From contig NC_133538.1 in NCBI RefSeq assembly GCF_048544455.1, positions 438,834,311 through 438,898,310 on the forward strand: a stretch of DNA of 64,000 bases, read 5' to 3'. A program made the position numbers and the translations under genes. A model generated the notes under the pieces. The model made no database searches, had not been told where the DNA came from, and worked only from the letters and a program-made list of their open reading frames with translations. The stretch comes from Silene latifolia (taxonomy: Eukaryota; Streptophyta; Magnoliopsida; Caryophyllales; Caryophyllaceae). Below are positions 39,444 to 50,233 of the stretch, piece after piece. Within the stretch, counting starts at the first letter, position 1. Each line of letters opens with the position of its first letter.

Positions 39444-40084
39444 TCAGGATCTGGTGAGAACCACGGACATAATGAGAACTATGAGAACCTCTTTAGTAAT
39501 AAGAACCCTCGGATCATATTTGATCCAGTGGCTGAAATTTATTCTCGTGCATTGTGATAGCGGTCAAACATAATTCGATACCGATCTCTAGTCTCTTTTC
39601 TCTCCTCTTTTTCCTTTTCCCCAAATTTTCTCTGATCTTCGAAAAAGAACTATGCCACAAGAACAAATTGACTTCGACTGCTTCGATTTCCTGCAACAAT
39701 GTCATAGATCATATCTTCTCTATTCAACGAGGTTTATGTTCAATTCAAGTCATATTTTCATTTGTGTTTTTTTCCCAAAATCTAAATAATTAAATGTAGA
39801 GATTACCTTTTTATGTGCAAATTTTTGAAGACAAACTTCGATTTGCATCATAAATTAATGTTATGCCCAATAATAACACATAAATCTATGAACAATTTGG
39901 GTTTAGGGATGCTAGAATCTGAATATAGGGTTTGAATAATTGTTTCTCTTTGTAATCGTAATCGAGTGGGATGTAATGTTGATTTAATGATTTTATTATT
40001 GAAGCTTTACAATGGAATTGGAAGATTCGAATATCATAATTGTTATTTCTATTTGATTATCGTTGTTTTATAAAGTGTTCAAGA

Positions 40085-40660
40085 GTAAGTTGCTCATACA
40101 CCTCGGAGGTGCATCATATTTTAACCTGGATACTGTATTAAACCTCTTAAAAGCACCAAATTATACTTCGTAGCTCAGATACACTAGTTTCTCACAAAAA
40201 CACCAAATTATAGCTCATTTACACTACATCATGATTTTATTTTTTTGCATATTTGTGGGCTGCACTAGCATATTTGAGCTATAATCTGGTGTATATTTCG
40301 GTGAAATCGTGCATCTAAGCTACGTTTTTGTGTATCTATGAGGTGAACAAGTAAAAAGATTAAGGTAAACTCGTGTATTTGAGCTATGATTTGGTGTATC
40401 TTTAAGGTGAACTAGTCTATAAGAGCTATATTTTTGTGTTCCCTATGAGGCGAAGTAGTGTATCTAAGTTATAACTTAGTGCATATAGGAGGTGTAATAG
40501 TGTATCTGAGCTATTATTTGGTGTATATTTAAGGCGAACTCGTGTATATGAGTTATATTTTGGTGTATCTACGAAATGAACTACTGAAAAGAATTGATGT
40601 ACCCGAGCAATATTTTTGTGTTCATATGAGGTGAAATAGTGCATCTGAGTTATAATTTAG
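40085..40660 (+). repeat. C internal repeat, GTGTATCTGAGCTATA type
   Basis: About 55-bp units (GTGTATCTGAGCTATAATTT, GGTGTATNTNNGAGGTGAAC). The array is cut by the copia LTR at 40661. The right flank beyond the insertion (48488, AATAGTGTTCACT) reads as its continuation. Confidence 0.75.
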
Positions 40661-41631
40661 TGTTGGAGCTTGTGTCCTCCACAAATTAGTGTGATAAAAT
40701 TTGTAAATCTCTTACAGGTTCACAAGGGTATACTTCGTATTTTAATCAGTTGATTAACGATTACCTAATAACGGTTGACTTGCTAGAAAGTTTGACGTTA
40801 TTATCATACAGATGGCGGTGATCAACTGGTCCCTAAAGGTCACACTTATAGGATGTGTTTGAGAGATGTGGTTATAGAAATATAATCACATTGATGCCTT
40901 ATATGACTAATCAGTTAGTCAATGTGTTGATGAGACAATTATTTAATGAAGATTAAATAATATTAGTTGAGACGAATTAACTGTCAATTCGTAAATTGAA
41001 TATAATAAGTTATATTTAATTAAATGTATGTAATGTTAGCTTGGACGAATTAATATGTTAATTCGTAATTAAATGTAATCGGTTATATTTAATATCAACA
41101 AGATGAATGTGTCATAGTGAGGGTACTCAAACCAAGAAGGCATGGGTTCGATCCTCACTAGATGACAATTTATATTTAACACATTTATACATTTTTGCCA
41201 TAACCGAAAATAAGGAAAGTATACTCTTTATTATTTCGGTATGTGGGCCGAAAATAAGAAGAAAGAAAACCTATTCCTCTCCTCTTGTTTTCACGGTTTA
41301 AGAGAGGGACTTAGGTTAATTTTCTAACCAAATTTTTCCATCTCACACTTGCCTCTCATCTCTACGAAAAACACAAAAACCTAAAAGTTAATTAATTAAT
41401 TTTTGGATCGATTCTAGCATAATCAAAGGGCATTTCTCATATCGTCTTGGGTGCAACTGATAGGCGAATATCAATTTTGATATTGTTCTTAGGCCGTTTT
41501 TTCTAGGACTAAAGGTTATTTCTTAATCCTTTACAATTTTGTTTATGCAATTTATTTTATGACTAGTTTCATCATGTTATAATTCGTTATAGTCCTAAAA
41601 TTTAAAGGGATGCATACAAATAAATCCCACA
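40661..41631 (+). mobile_element. Left-arm LTR of the copia palindrome
   Basis: 971 bp, TGTTGGAGCT...AATCCCACA. Similar over its length to the LTR at 931-1975, but carries a tRNA-like insertion at about 41105-41165 (see that entry). Confidence 0.85.
41105..41165 (+). repeat. tRNA-like (box A/box B) segment within the LTR
   Basis: Contains GGTTCGATCC (41145-41154), a good pol III box B / T-arm. The right-arm copy (about 47975-48050, minus strand) is longer, with CATAGTGGTAATAGTGAGGG before it, as in a box A region. The LTR at 931-1975 lacks the segment. Confidence 0.6.
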
Positions 41632-41633
41632 AG

Positions 41634-41646
41634 TGGTATCAGAGCC
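41634..41646 (+). other. Primer-binding site
   Basis: TGGTATCAGAGCC, complementary to the 3' end of initiator tRNA-Met and typical of plant Ty1/copia elements. It lies two bases after the LTR end. Confidence 0.9.
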
Positions 41647-43452
41647 AAGGCCACGAATTTTAATTTTGATGATTTTCATAAAATTGTTTGTAAACCATAA
41701 TTAGGGTTTGCGAAAAAAAATATATAATCGGCTGGATTTTTTTTATCCGTGGAAACTTTTTTCCTTCCGTCACGTTACTGTTCACGGATGAACAGTATTT
41801 TTATTAAAAAAAAAATTGTTTTTTTTCTTCCTTTCGGTTTTTCCTGAAAAACCGATTAAAGTTTTTTGCGGCTGTTTTTGTTTATGCCGATTTGAAAAGC
41901 ATCCGAGAAAAGAATTTTTTTTTTTTGTTACTGTTCACGTCATGTTACTGTTCACAGAGGACAGTTTTTTAAATTAAAAAAAAAAAAAAAAAATTGTCTT
42001 GTTTCGGTTTTTTTTTACAGATAAAAACCGTGAACAATATGAGAAACGGGCTGTTTTTTTTTTGTTCTTGCTATTTTTGCCGGAAAAAAAAAGGGCTTGT
42101 TTTTTTTTTTTTTTTTTTGGTTTATCCGAGACATATAAAAAAAAGGATTTAGTTTTTTTGTTTTTGGCCAATTAATTATTGTGAAGCGGTTCATAATTAA
42201 TAAATACCTAATTATTTTAAAGCAGTTTAAAATATTGATGGATTAAATTCATATTACAAGTTTAATATGAATTAAGATTAAAATTAATGTGATTAATTGA
42301 GGAATTATCACTTAATTTGTTAATTTAAATAGGTGGTTTGGATAAATTAATCAACATAATTAAGGAATTGTGTCATGTATGTTTAATTTATTTTTAGTTG
42401 ATGCATTTTATTTTAGTTGAATGAATCGATTGAATGTTTTAATTTACGTTTTTTTTTTTTTGCAATTGGTTGTAATTTGTAATACTTAGTGTGGCCTTAG
42501 TTAATTATGTTTTCGTAATGAAGGAAACATAATTTTTATGTAATTATGAGATCTCGAATCTCCTTTATTTTTTTCTTTAGTTTTGGGTTTTGAAATTAGA
42601 ATGTAATAAATAGGTTTATTATGTAAATTTTATTTATTGTAATTTTCGAAGAAGACAAAAGATGGAGATTAGAGCTCACTCCCGCTACATAGATCAAGAT
42701 GGAACATCGAGACAAGCTTCTCAGGTCCAAGGATGGATTCCAAACTTGTATTTAATGTTCATTTTGATAGGATAGGCCACACTAGGACTTTATTATTGCT
42801 TTTACGTTTTTCATTCCTATTGCTTTTCATTCACATGATAGTTTATGCATCATATTCCGCCTAAAAACCAAACCACCTACTAAAATGCATGAAAATTGAC
42901 TCATATAGGTTGTATGTTAGTTTTCATGGACATACAGATGTCACAGACTTATTAAGCCATCACCTTAGTTTATTCATTCTCGCATGCTAGATATTAGTTC
43001 ACTTAAAATGAATTAAAATAAAGTTGTTGGGATCTTCCTCTAAAACGGAAATTGAGACTAGTCTTTATAAGGGCAAACAACTATGAATCCCTTCTTCGTC
43101 GGTAGGCATAATATGACCCCTTCTACGTTGGGTAAGTAGTTGTGTTGACTTAGTTTACCTCAACATCATAGTCCGAAGAGTTTCTCGTGATAATGATGGA
43201 CTAAGGATAGTATTTACAGAAATTTATCGACCAAGAATTCTAACGGTAGAATTAGCTAAAAGGTTAGCTTATCAATTTGCAGATAATTGAGTCTTGGGAT
43301 CATTTATATAATTCTTGAGGAGGTCAATTATATAAATGTTTTGTCTTCGCGTTATGACATTAGATCATTAGACTTAAATTAAAATCGATGCACATGCTTA
43401 TTTATTCTTCTTTTCGCAGTGTAGAACACGTTTATTTTACTGTTACAACAAA
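41647..43452 (+). other. Leader of the copia element, left arm
   Basis: About 1.8 kb of non-coding DNA rich in T and A runs (41710-42170). It ends with a pyrimidine-rich CTTCTTTTCGCAG just before the gag start. Confidence 0.7.
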
Positions 43453-45240
43453 ATGTCTGGAAATAACGCAATCCAAATGCCTAGTGCCACACTTGGACGC
43501 GAGTCCTGGCTGAAAATATTCATGGACCAGATGAATCACTTCACACGTCTGAAAAACGACGGGTTCAACTTTGCGGATCGGGAGGCGGCACTACGGAATC
43601 TTTGCCATTGCGACGGTAAGCTCGTACTTAACTGAGCCAATACCGGTAAACCCATGCCCCAATGCAGGAGTCAACGAGTCACTCGCTTATAGTGACTTCG
43701 TTATGGAAGCGGGTGCGATAAAGAACGTACTCATCTTTGCAATGTAAACCAATTTGCAGAGACGCTTCATTGCCCAAGGTGCGAACAAGATTTTCACCAC
43801 GCTCACTAACGAGTTCTCAAAAGCACCGAGAATCGTTACATATGAGCATACCTGTCGCTTCTTTGATGCGAAACTCCAGAAGGGCCAACCGGTTAGCCCA
43901 CACATTCTTCACATGATTGAGAATGTCGAGAAGCTGGAGGCTCTTGATTACATAATCAGTGAGAGCATTGTCATTGACCGAATGCTTCATTCTATTCATG
44001 ATGGTTTTGCCCTTTTTCAGGGCGAACTACTACATGAATGACTTGAAAAAGAGTCTTCATGAGCTACACTCCCTTCTCGTACAGACCGAGAAGGATATGA
44101 AATTGAGTGGGAGCATGAAGCAGGATGTTCTCATGATTTCCAACAAGGGTAAAGGTAAGGGCAAGGCTCATGGCGACCTAGCTGTAGGTAAGCCAAAGTT
44201 TAAAAAGCCAGGAAACGGTAAGAGTGGGCCCGGTGAGACTAGTGGCTCACAGGGCAAGGCAAAGAGCAAGGGCGGTGACATTGAGTGCCACCATTGTCAC
44301 AAGACTGGACATTGGAAGAGAAACTGTCCCGTGTACCGTGAGGACATCAAAGCAGGCCGCGTCGTTCTTGTTGGTATGTCATCTTATATTCATATGATTG
44401 AGATTAACCATGCAAGTTTCGGAACTTGGGTACTTGATACTGGTTGTGGTTCTCATCTGTGTAATCATTTGCAGGGCCTAAAGAACATCATACCTCTCGA
44501 AAAAGGTGATGTGGACTGCGAGTCGGGAATGGAGCACGAGTTCTTTGCTGTCTCGAAGGGAACATACGTAATCCAACTCCCTAGTGGTTTTGAGTTATTT
44601 TTATATAACTGTTACTATGTACCCAGTTTGTCTAAGAACATTATTTCAGTTTCCGTACTTGCTAAAGACGGTTTTGCATTTTCAATAAAGGATAATAGCT
44701 GTATTTTCTCTTTCAATGAAATGATTTATGGCAAAGCAGTTTCCATGAATGGAATTTACATCTTAGATCAAACCACGGAAGTATTACACATGAATAATAA
44801 GAAATTAAAGGTTGGTGACAAAGATCAAACCTATCTATGGCATTGTCGAATGGGACACATAAATGAGAAACACGTAAAGAAACTCATCGATAATGGGACT
44901 ATTCCCGCATTCGAATTTTCTACATATGGCACGTGTGAATCATGTCTCATTGGCAAAATGACTCGAATTTCCTTCAAAGGTGTTGGAATGCGCGCTAGTG
45001 ACCTATTAGGACTCATACACACTAATGTTTGTGGACCTATGTCAATTACCGCTAGAGATGGCTATAGATATTTTATCACTTTCACGGACGATTTAATTAG
45101 ATACGGATATGTCTACTTAATGAAGCATAAAAGTGAGTCCTTTGAGAAATTCAAGGAATACCAGAACAGGGTACAGAACCAACTGGGTAGAAAGGTTAAA
45201 GCACTCCGTTCATATCGGGGAGGCGAATGTCTTTCAAATG
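43453..45240 (+). pseudogene. Copia gag, protease and part of integrase, left arm
   Basis: Gag starts at ATG 43453 (MSGNNAIQMPSATLG). Further on are the zinc knuckle CHHCHKTGHWKRNC (about 44287-44330), the protease motif VLDTGCGSHL (about 44430), the GAG-pre-integrase/HHCC region (HCRMGHINEKHVKK, CESCLIGKM) and the start of the integrase core. Breaks: stop at about 43633; TAA at about 43746 where the right arm has GAA; an extra T near 44016 shifts the frame (CCTTTTTC against CCTTTTC in the right arm). In integrase, the expected first catalytic Asp is Asn (IHTNVCGPM), and the usual SDRGGE reads SYRGGE. The pol sequence stops at LSNE, where the inverted gag begins. No RT or RNase H remains. Confidence 0.85.
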
Positions 45241-45967
45241 AGGTCGCCATGAGCCTTGCCCTTACCTTTACCCTTGTTGGAAATCATGAGAACATCCTGC
45301 TTCATTCTCCCACTCAATTTCATATCCTTCTCGGTCTGTACGAGAAGGGAGTGTAGCTCATGAGGACTCTTTTTCAAGTCATTCATGTAGTAGTTCGCCC
45401 TGAAAAGGGCAAAACCATCATGAAGAGAATGAAGCATTCGGTCAATGACAATGCTCTCACTGATTTTGCAATCAAGAGCCTCCAGCTTCTCGACATTCTC
45501 AATCATGTGAACAATGTGTGGGCTAACCGGTTGGCCCTTCTAGAGTTTCACATCAAAGAAGCGACAGGTATGCCCATATGTAACGATTCTCGGTGCTTTT
45601 GAGAACTCGTTAGTGAGCGTGGTGAAAATATTGTTCGCACCTTGGGCAATGAAGCGTCTCTGCAAATTGGTTTCCATTGCAAAGATGAGTACGTTCTTTA
45701 TCGCACCCACTTCCATAACGAAGTCACTATAAGCGAGTGACTCGTTGACTCCTGCATTAGGGCCTGGGTTTACCGGTATTGGCTCGATTAAGTACTGAGC
45801 TTACCGTCGCAATGAATGGCATTCCGTAGTCTTGCCTCCCGTCCGCAAAAAGTTGGACCCGTCGTTTTTCGACGTGTGAACCGATTCATTTGGTCCATGA
45901 ATATTTTCAGCCAGGACTCGCGTCCAAGTGTGGCACTAGGCATTTGGATTACGTTATTTCCAGACAT
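45241..45967 (-). pseudogene. Copia gag, right arm (inverted copy)
   Basis: Reverse-complement copy of the left-arm gag, from ATG (45967-45965) to GKGKAHGDL at the junction, stopping before the zinc knuckle. It keeps the frame where the left arm has the extra T and keeps the GAA codon that is TAA in the left arm. It has its own breaks, including a TAG in place of CAG (near 45540) and indels near 45780-45860. So the arms have mutated independently since they formed. Confidence 0.8.
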
Positions 45968-48487
45968 TTTGTTGTAACAGTAAAATAAACGTGTTCTACA
46001 CTGCGAAAAGAAGAATAAATAATAAGCATGTGCATCGATTTTAATTTAAGTCTAATGAACTAGTGTCATAACGCGAAGACTCAAAACATTTATACAATTG
46101 ACCTTCCTCAAGAATTATATAAATGATCCCAAGACTCAATTATCTGTAAATTGATAAGCCAACCTTTTGGCTAATTCTACTGTTAGAATTCTTGGTCGAT
46201 AAATTTCTGTAAATTCTATCTTTAGTCCATCATAATCACGAGAAACTCTTCGAACTATAATGTTGAGATAAACTAAGTCAACACAAACTACTTACCCAAC
46301 GTACAAGGGGTCATATTATGCCTACCGACGAAGAAGGGATTCATAGTTGTTTGCCCTTATAAAGACTAATCTCAATTTCCGTTTTAGAGGAAGATCCCAT
46401 CAACTTTATTTTAATTCATTTTAAGTGAACTAATATCTAGCATGCGTGAATGATTAAACTAAGATGATGGCTTAAAAAACATGTGACATCTGTATGTCTA
46501 TGAAAACTAACATAAAACCTATATGTGTCAATTTTCATGAATTTTAGTAGTAAGTGGTTTGGTTTTAGGCGGAATATGATGCATAAACTATCATGTGAAT
46601 GAAAAGCAATAGGAATGAAAAACGTAAAAACAATAAAAAGTCCTAGTGTGGCCTATCCTATCAAAATGAACATTAAATACAAGTTTGGAATCCATCCTTG
46701 GACCCAAGAAGCTTGTCTCGACGTTCCATCTTGGTCCATGTAGCGGGAGTGAGCTCCAATCTCCATCTTTAGTCTTCTTCGAAAATTACAATTAATAAAT
46801 TTACATAATAAACCTATTTATTAAATTCTAATTTCAAAACCCAAAAACTAAAGAAAAATAAAGGAGATTCGAGATCTCATAATTACATAAAAAATATGTT
46901 TCCTTCATTACGAAAACATAATTAACTAAGGCCACACTAAGTATTACAAATTACAACCGATTGCAAAAAAAAACGTAAATTAAACCATTCAATCGATTCA
47001 TTCAACAAAAATAAAATGCATCAAATAAAAATAAATTGAACATAAATGACACAATTCCTTAATTATGTTGATTAATTTATCCAAACCACGTATTTAAATT
47101 AACAAATTAAGTGATAATTCCTCAATTAATCACATTAATTTTAATCTTAATTCATATTAAACTTGTAATATGAATTTAATCCATCAATATTTTAAACTGC
47201 TTCACAATAATTAATTTGCTAAAACATAACAAAAATTAAAAAACCCCTTTTTTTTTAATTGTCTCGGCAAAAACAACAAAAAAAAACAGAAATTTTTTTT
47301 TTTATTTTTCTCGGTAAAACTGAAAAGAAACAAAAACAACCCGGTTTTTTTTCTTCTTCACGGTTTTTCTGTAAAAACCGAAACAAAACAACAAAAAAAT
47401 TATTATTTTTTATTTTCTGCCCACTGTGAACAGTAACCGAGACGTGAACAGTAACCAAAAAAAAATCACGGCTCAAATTAAAACAAGAACCCTAATGCCT
47501 CTTTTATGTCTCTTTTGTGGCAAAAATGCCCTAAAACATAAATTCGATGAAGAAAATCGTTTATAGTTGCTATCAGAACATGATTAGCATATGAATTAAT
47601 AAAACATGATTAATCTTATATGCCAAAAACTATATAGCAAAAACAATTTTTATATCATCAACATGACGGTTCCATATGAATTTTAACTTAATCTTCATTA
47701 AATCAAAAACTACCAATTTATCATATGTTTATGTTAACCAAATCAACAGATTAATTTTAGGTTTTTTTTGTTCGATGAGAGGAGGCAAGGTTGAGTTAGG
47801 GCAAAAATTAGGTTAGAATGAATTCACCCATCTCACCCTCTTAAACCGTGTATAAGGGTAGATTAGGGTGGATTTTTCATCCTCTAATTTCCGGCTCAAT
47901 TACCGAAACAATAAGGTGTTTTAATTCCTTATTTTCAGTTTCCAAAAATGTAAAAATGTGTTAAATAAAAATTGTCATCTAGTGAGGATCGAACCCATGA
48001 CCTCTTGGTTTGAGTACCCTCACTATTACCACTATGACACATTCATCTTGTTGATATTAAATATAACCGATTACATTTAATTACGAATTAACATATTAAT
48101 TCGTCCAAACTAACATTACATACATTTAATTAAATATAACTTATTATATTAAATTTACGAATTGACAGTTAATTCGTCTCAACTAATATTATTTAATCTT
48201 CATTAAATAATTGTCTCATCAACACATTGACTAACTGTTTAGTAATATAAGGCATCAATGTGATTACATTTCCATAATCACATCTCTCAAACACATCCTA
48301 TAGGTGTGACCTTTAGGGACCAGTTGATCACCGCCATCTGTATGATAATAACGTCAAACTTTCTAGCAAGCCAACCGTTATTAGGTAATCGTTAATCAAC
48401 TGATAAAATACGAAGTATAACCTTGTGAACCTGTAAGAGATTTACAAATGTTATCACACTAATTTGTAGAGGACACAAGCTCCAACA
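45968..48487 (-). mobile_element. Right-arm leader and LTR of the copia palindrome
   Basis: Matches the left arm in reverse complement for the leader next to gag (45968 to about 47460) and for the outer part of the LTR (about 47750-48487). Between about 47500 and 47750 the sequence is not collinear with the left arm, and no primer-binding site is visible there. That part was replaced, deleted or came from a related subfamily. Confidence 0.7.
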
Positions 48488-48852
48488 AATAGTGTTCACT
48501 AATGGTTTGCTGGAGATATTTTATACATATTAGTTCACTTTATGAATGTATCGCTTACTATTGTATATACCAAGCAGTCATTTGTTGTACCCTTATTAAG
48601 TTTGATTATTATTAGTTTGCAGTACCTAATGTAGACACATTTTAGATTTTGAATTGTATTAATACAGCTTTGATGTTCCAACAGTTATTGTGGGTAATGT
48701 AAAAATTGGTTGCTTGCTTCTCGCTTGAGTTTTATCATGGTCTGCACGTCATTGCCCAAATATGATTATGGCCTCTTTAATCATAGTTGTATTGTAGTGC
48801 TCGCATCATGAGATCATGACACGTTCCTATCATGAGATTTTGCGACTTAATA

Positions 48853-48922
48853 GGCTATATGGGACTCGAACCCATACCTTTGTGCAAAATCTGCACATTG
48901 ATCTACCATTGAGCTAATAGCC
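48853..48922 (-). tRNA. tRNA-like sequence, probably a pseudogene
   Basis: The minus strand folds as a tRNA. Acceptor arm: GGCTATT with TATAGCC (one mismatch). D arm: GCTC/GATC (one mismatch). Anticodon arm: TGTGC/GCACA. T arm: ATGGG-TTCGAGT-CCCAT (perfect, canonical T loop). The anticodon loop reads AGATTTT and lacks the usual U at position 33, so decoding identity is unclear. The 5' half resembles organellar tRNAs of the GGGCTATTAGCTCA type, so an organellar origin is possible. Confidence 0.55.
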
Positions 48923-48929
48923 TTTAAAG

Positions 48930-49480
48930 TACGCTAAACAAATACAAGTACGAAATAACTGAAATAAGTACACTGAAATATTTCTCACATATTAGTAAGA
49001 TATGTAATACATACACTAAAATGCCTTGTAGTTACATAAAAAGGTCGTTAAATACATTAAATCTCCTCAGCAGTCATTTCCCTTATTTCATGTACATAGA
49101 ACCTTATTTCATGCCCATATAAAATTAACGCGTCCTTAGCCAACAGTAATTAGTATCATAATATAACCAACTGATTCAACTGAAGAACTTTTTAATGCAC
49201 ATAGAACCTTATTTCATGCACATATAATCTTATTTCATGCCCATATAAAATTAACGCGTCCTTAGCCAACAGTAATTAGTATCATAATATAACCAACTAA
49301 TGCAACTGAAGAACTTTTTAATGTAGATAGAACCCTTATTTCATGCACATAGAACCTTATTTTATGCACATTTAACACATATATCATGCACATAGAGCCT
49401 TATTTCATGCATGCACATATATTGTTTTTTCATGCATCTACAAGGCTACTTCATACACTGATAAGGCTATTGCACCCAAA
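48930..49480. repeat. C internal repeats with a 126-bp tandem duplication
   Basis: Words such as CTTATTTCATGCACATAGAA recur. A unit of about 126 bp starting CTTATTTCATGCCCATATAA is present at 49103 and again at 49229, with few differences. Confidence 0.75.
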
Positions 49481-50233
49481 CCTTTTGCCATTCTTTTAGC
49501 ACAAGAAGGGGTTCGAGGTTGGATTAGGTGGCCCGTGTCGCCTAATCCTAGAAACTAGCAATCCTATCAAGTTGATTCATCAATTTGATTTGGAAGAACA
49601 TGCTGACCCGTGATCAGGATTCAAAGTCGGTTGCATTGAAATTGCAGCTATGCCTTTTTTATGGCAGAAAAAACATGTCGAAAAGATCCTGCTTGTAAAG
49701 CGGAATCAAAGAGCAAGGAGCTTACAATATGCATTTCCCATCTTTTTTGTAGTTCTAAAAGCCAGACTGACGAGAACACTAGCAATCATGATGACTTAGT
49801 TCACTTCCGGGATATAAACCAGGCCTTTAAAAGTGGCTGAAGTGTGGACGATACTGACCTGAGGGAAGCATCCGAGTGCCAGTGACTATTTAATGATGGA
49901 GAAAGTACCAGAAATCATAGCTTGGCTCGCTATAATTGCTGCGATAACCGCTATCACAAATATCGGCCGGTACAATGGACTTGTAGAAACAAGAGTCGAT
50001 TGAGCATGGAGTAGCAGAAAAATGCATTTTGAACAGATAGAAAACAGAACAACATTATCTATCTAGTATCAACCTGGTATAGCCTTGCAAAAAAGTATTG
50101 GCGACGTCATCTTGGTGAAACCGGAAGGAAAACACTTGTCCGGAGTAAGTTAGCATAAGCGCAGAGTATACGACTACGGACATACATATTTGGATAGACC
50201 TTACATAAAAGTGTCCTACATCAGCAAATAATG
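49481..50233. other. Unassigned non-repetitive stretch
   Basis: About 750 bp that is less AT-rich than its surroundings and not obviously repetitive. No long ORF and no domain I recognise. It could be host, organellar or captured transcript sequence within C. Confidence 0.4.

Larger units (their letters stand above)
40661..48487. mobile_element. Ty1/copia element arranged as an inverted repeat (palindrome)
   Basis: Left arm 40661-44179 (LTR, PBS, leader, gag) is repeated in reverse complement at 45241-48487. A unique 1.06-kb pol piece (44180-45240) lies between the arms. Both outer ends are the same LTR end (TGTTGGAGCTTG...), not the two different ends of a normal element. Arms are about 3.5 and 3.25 kb and differ by scattered substitutions and small indels. 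The likely origin is self-integration or a strand switch during cDNA synthesis; this is an inference. Confidence 0.85.
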
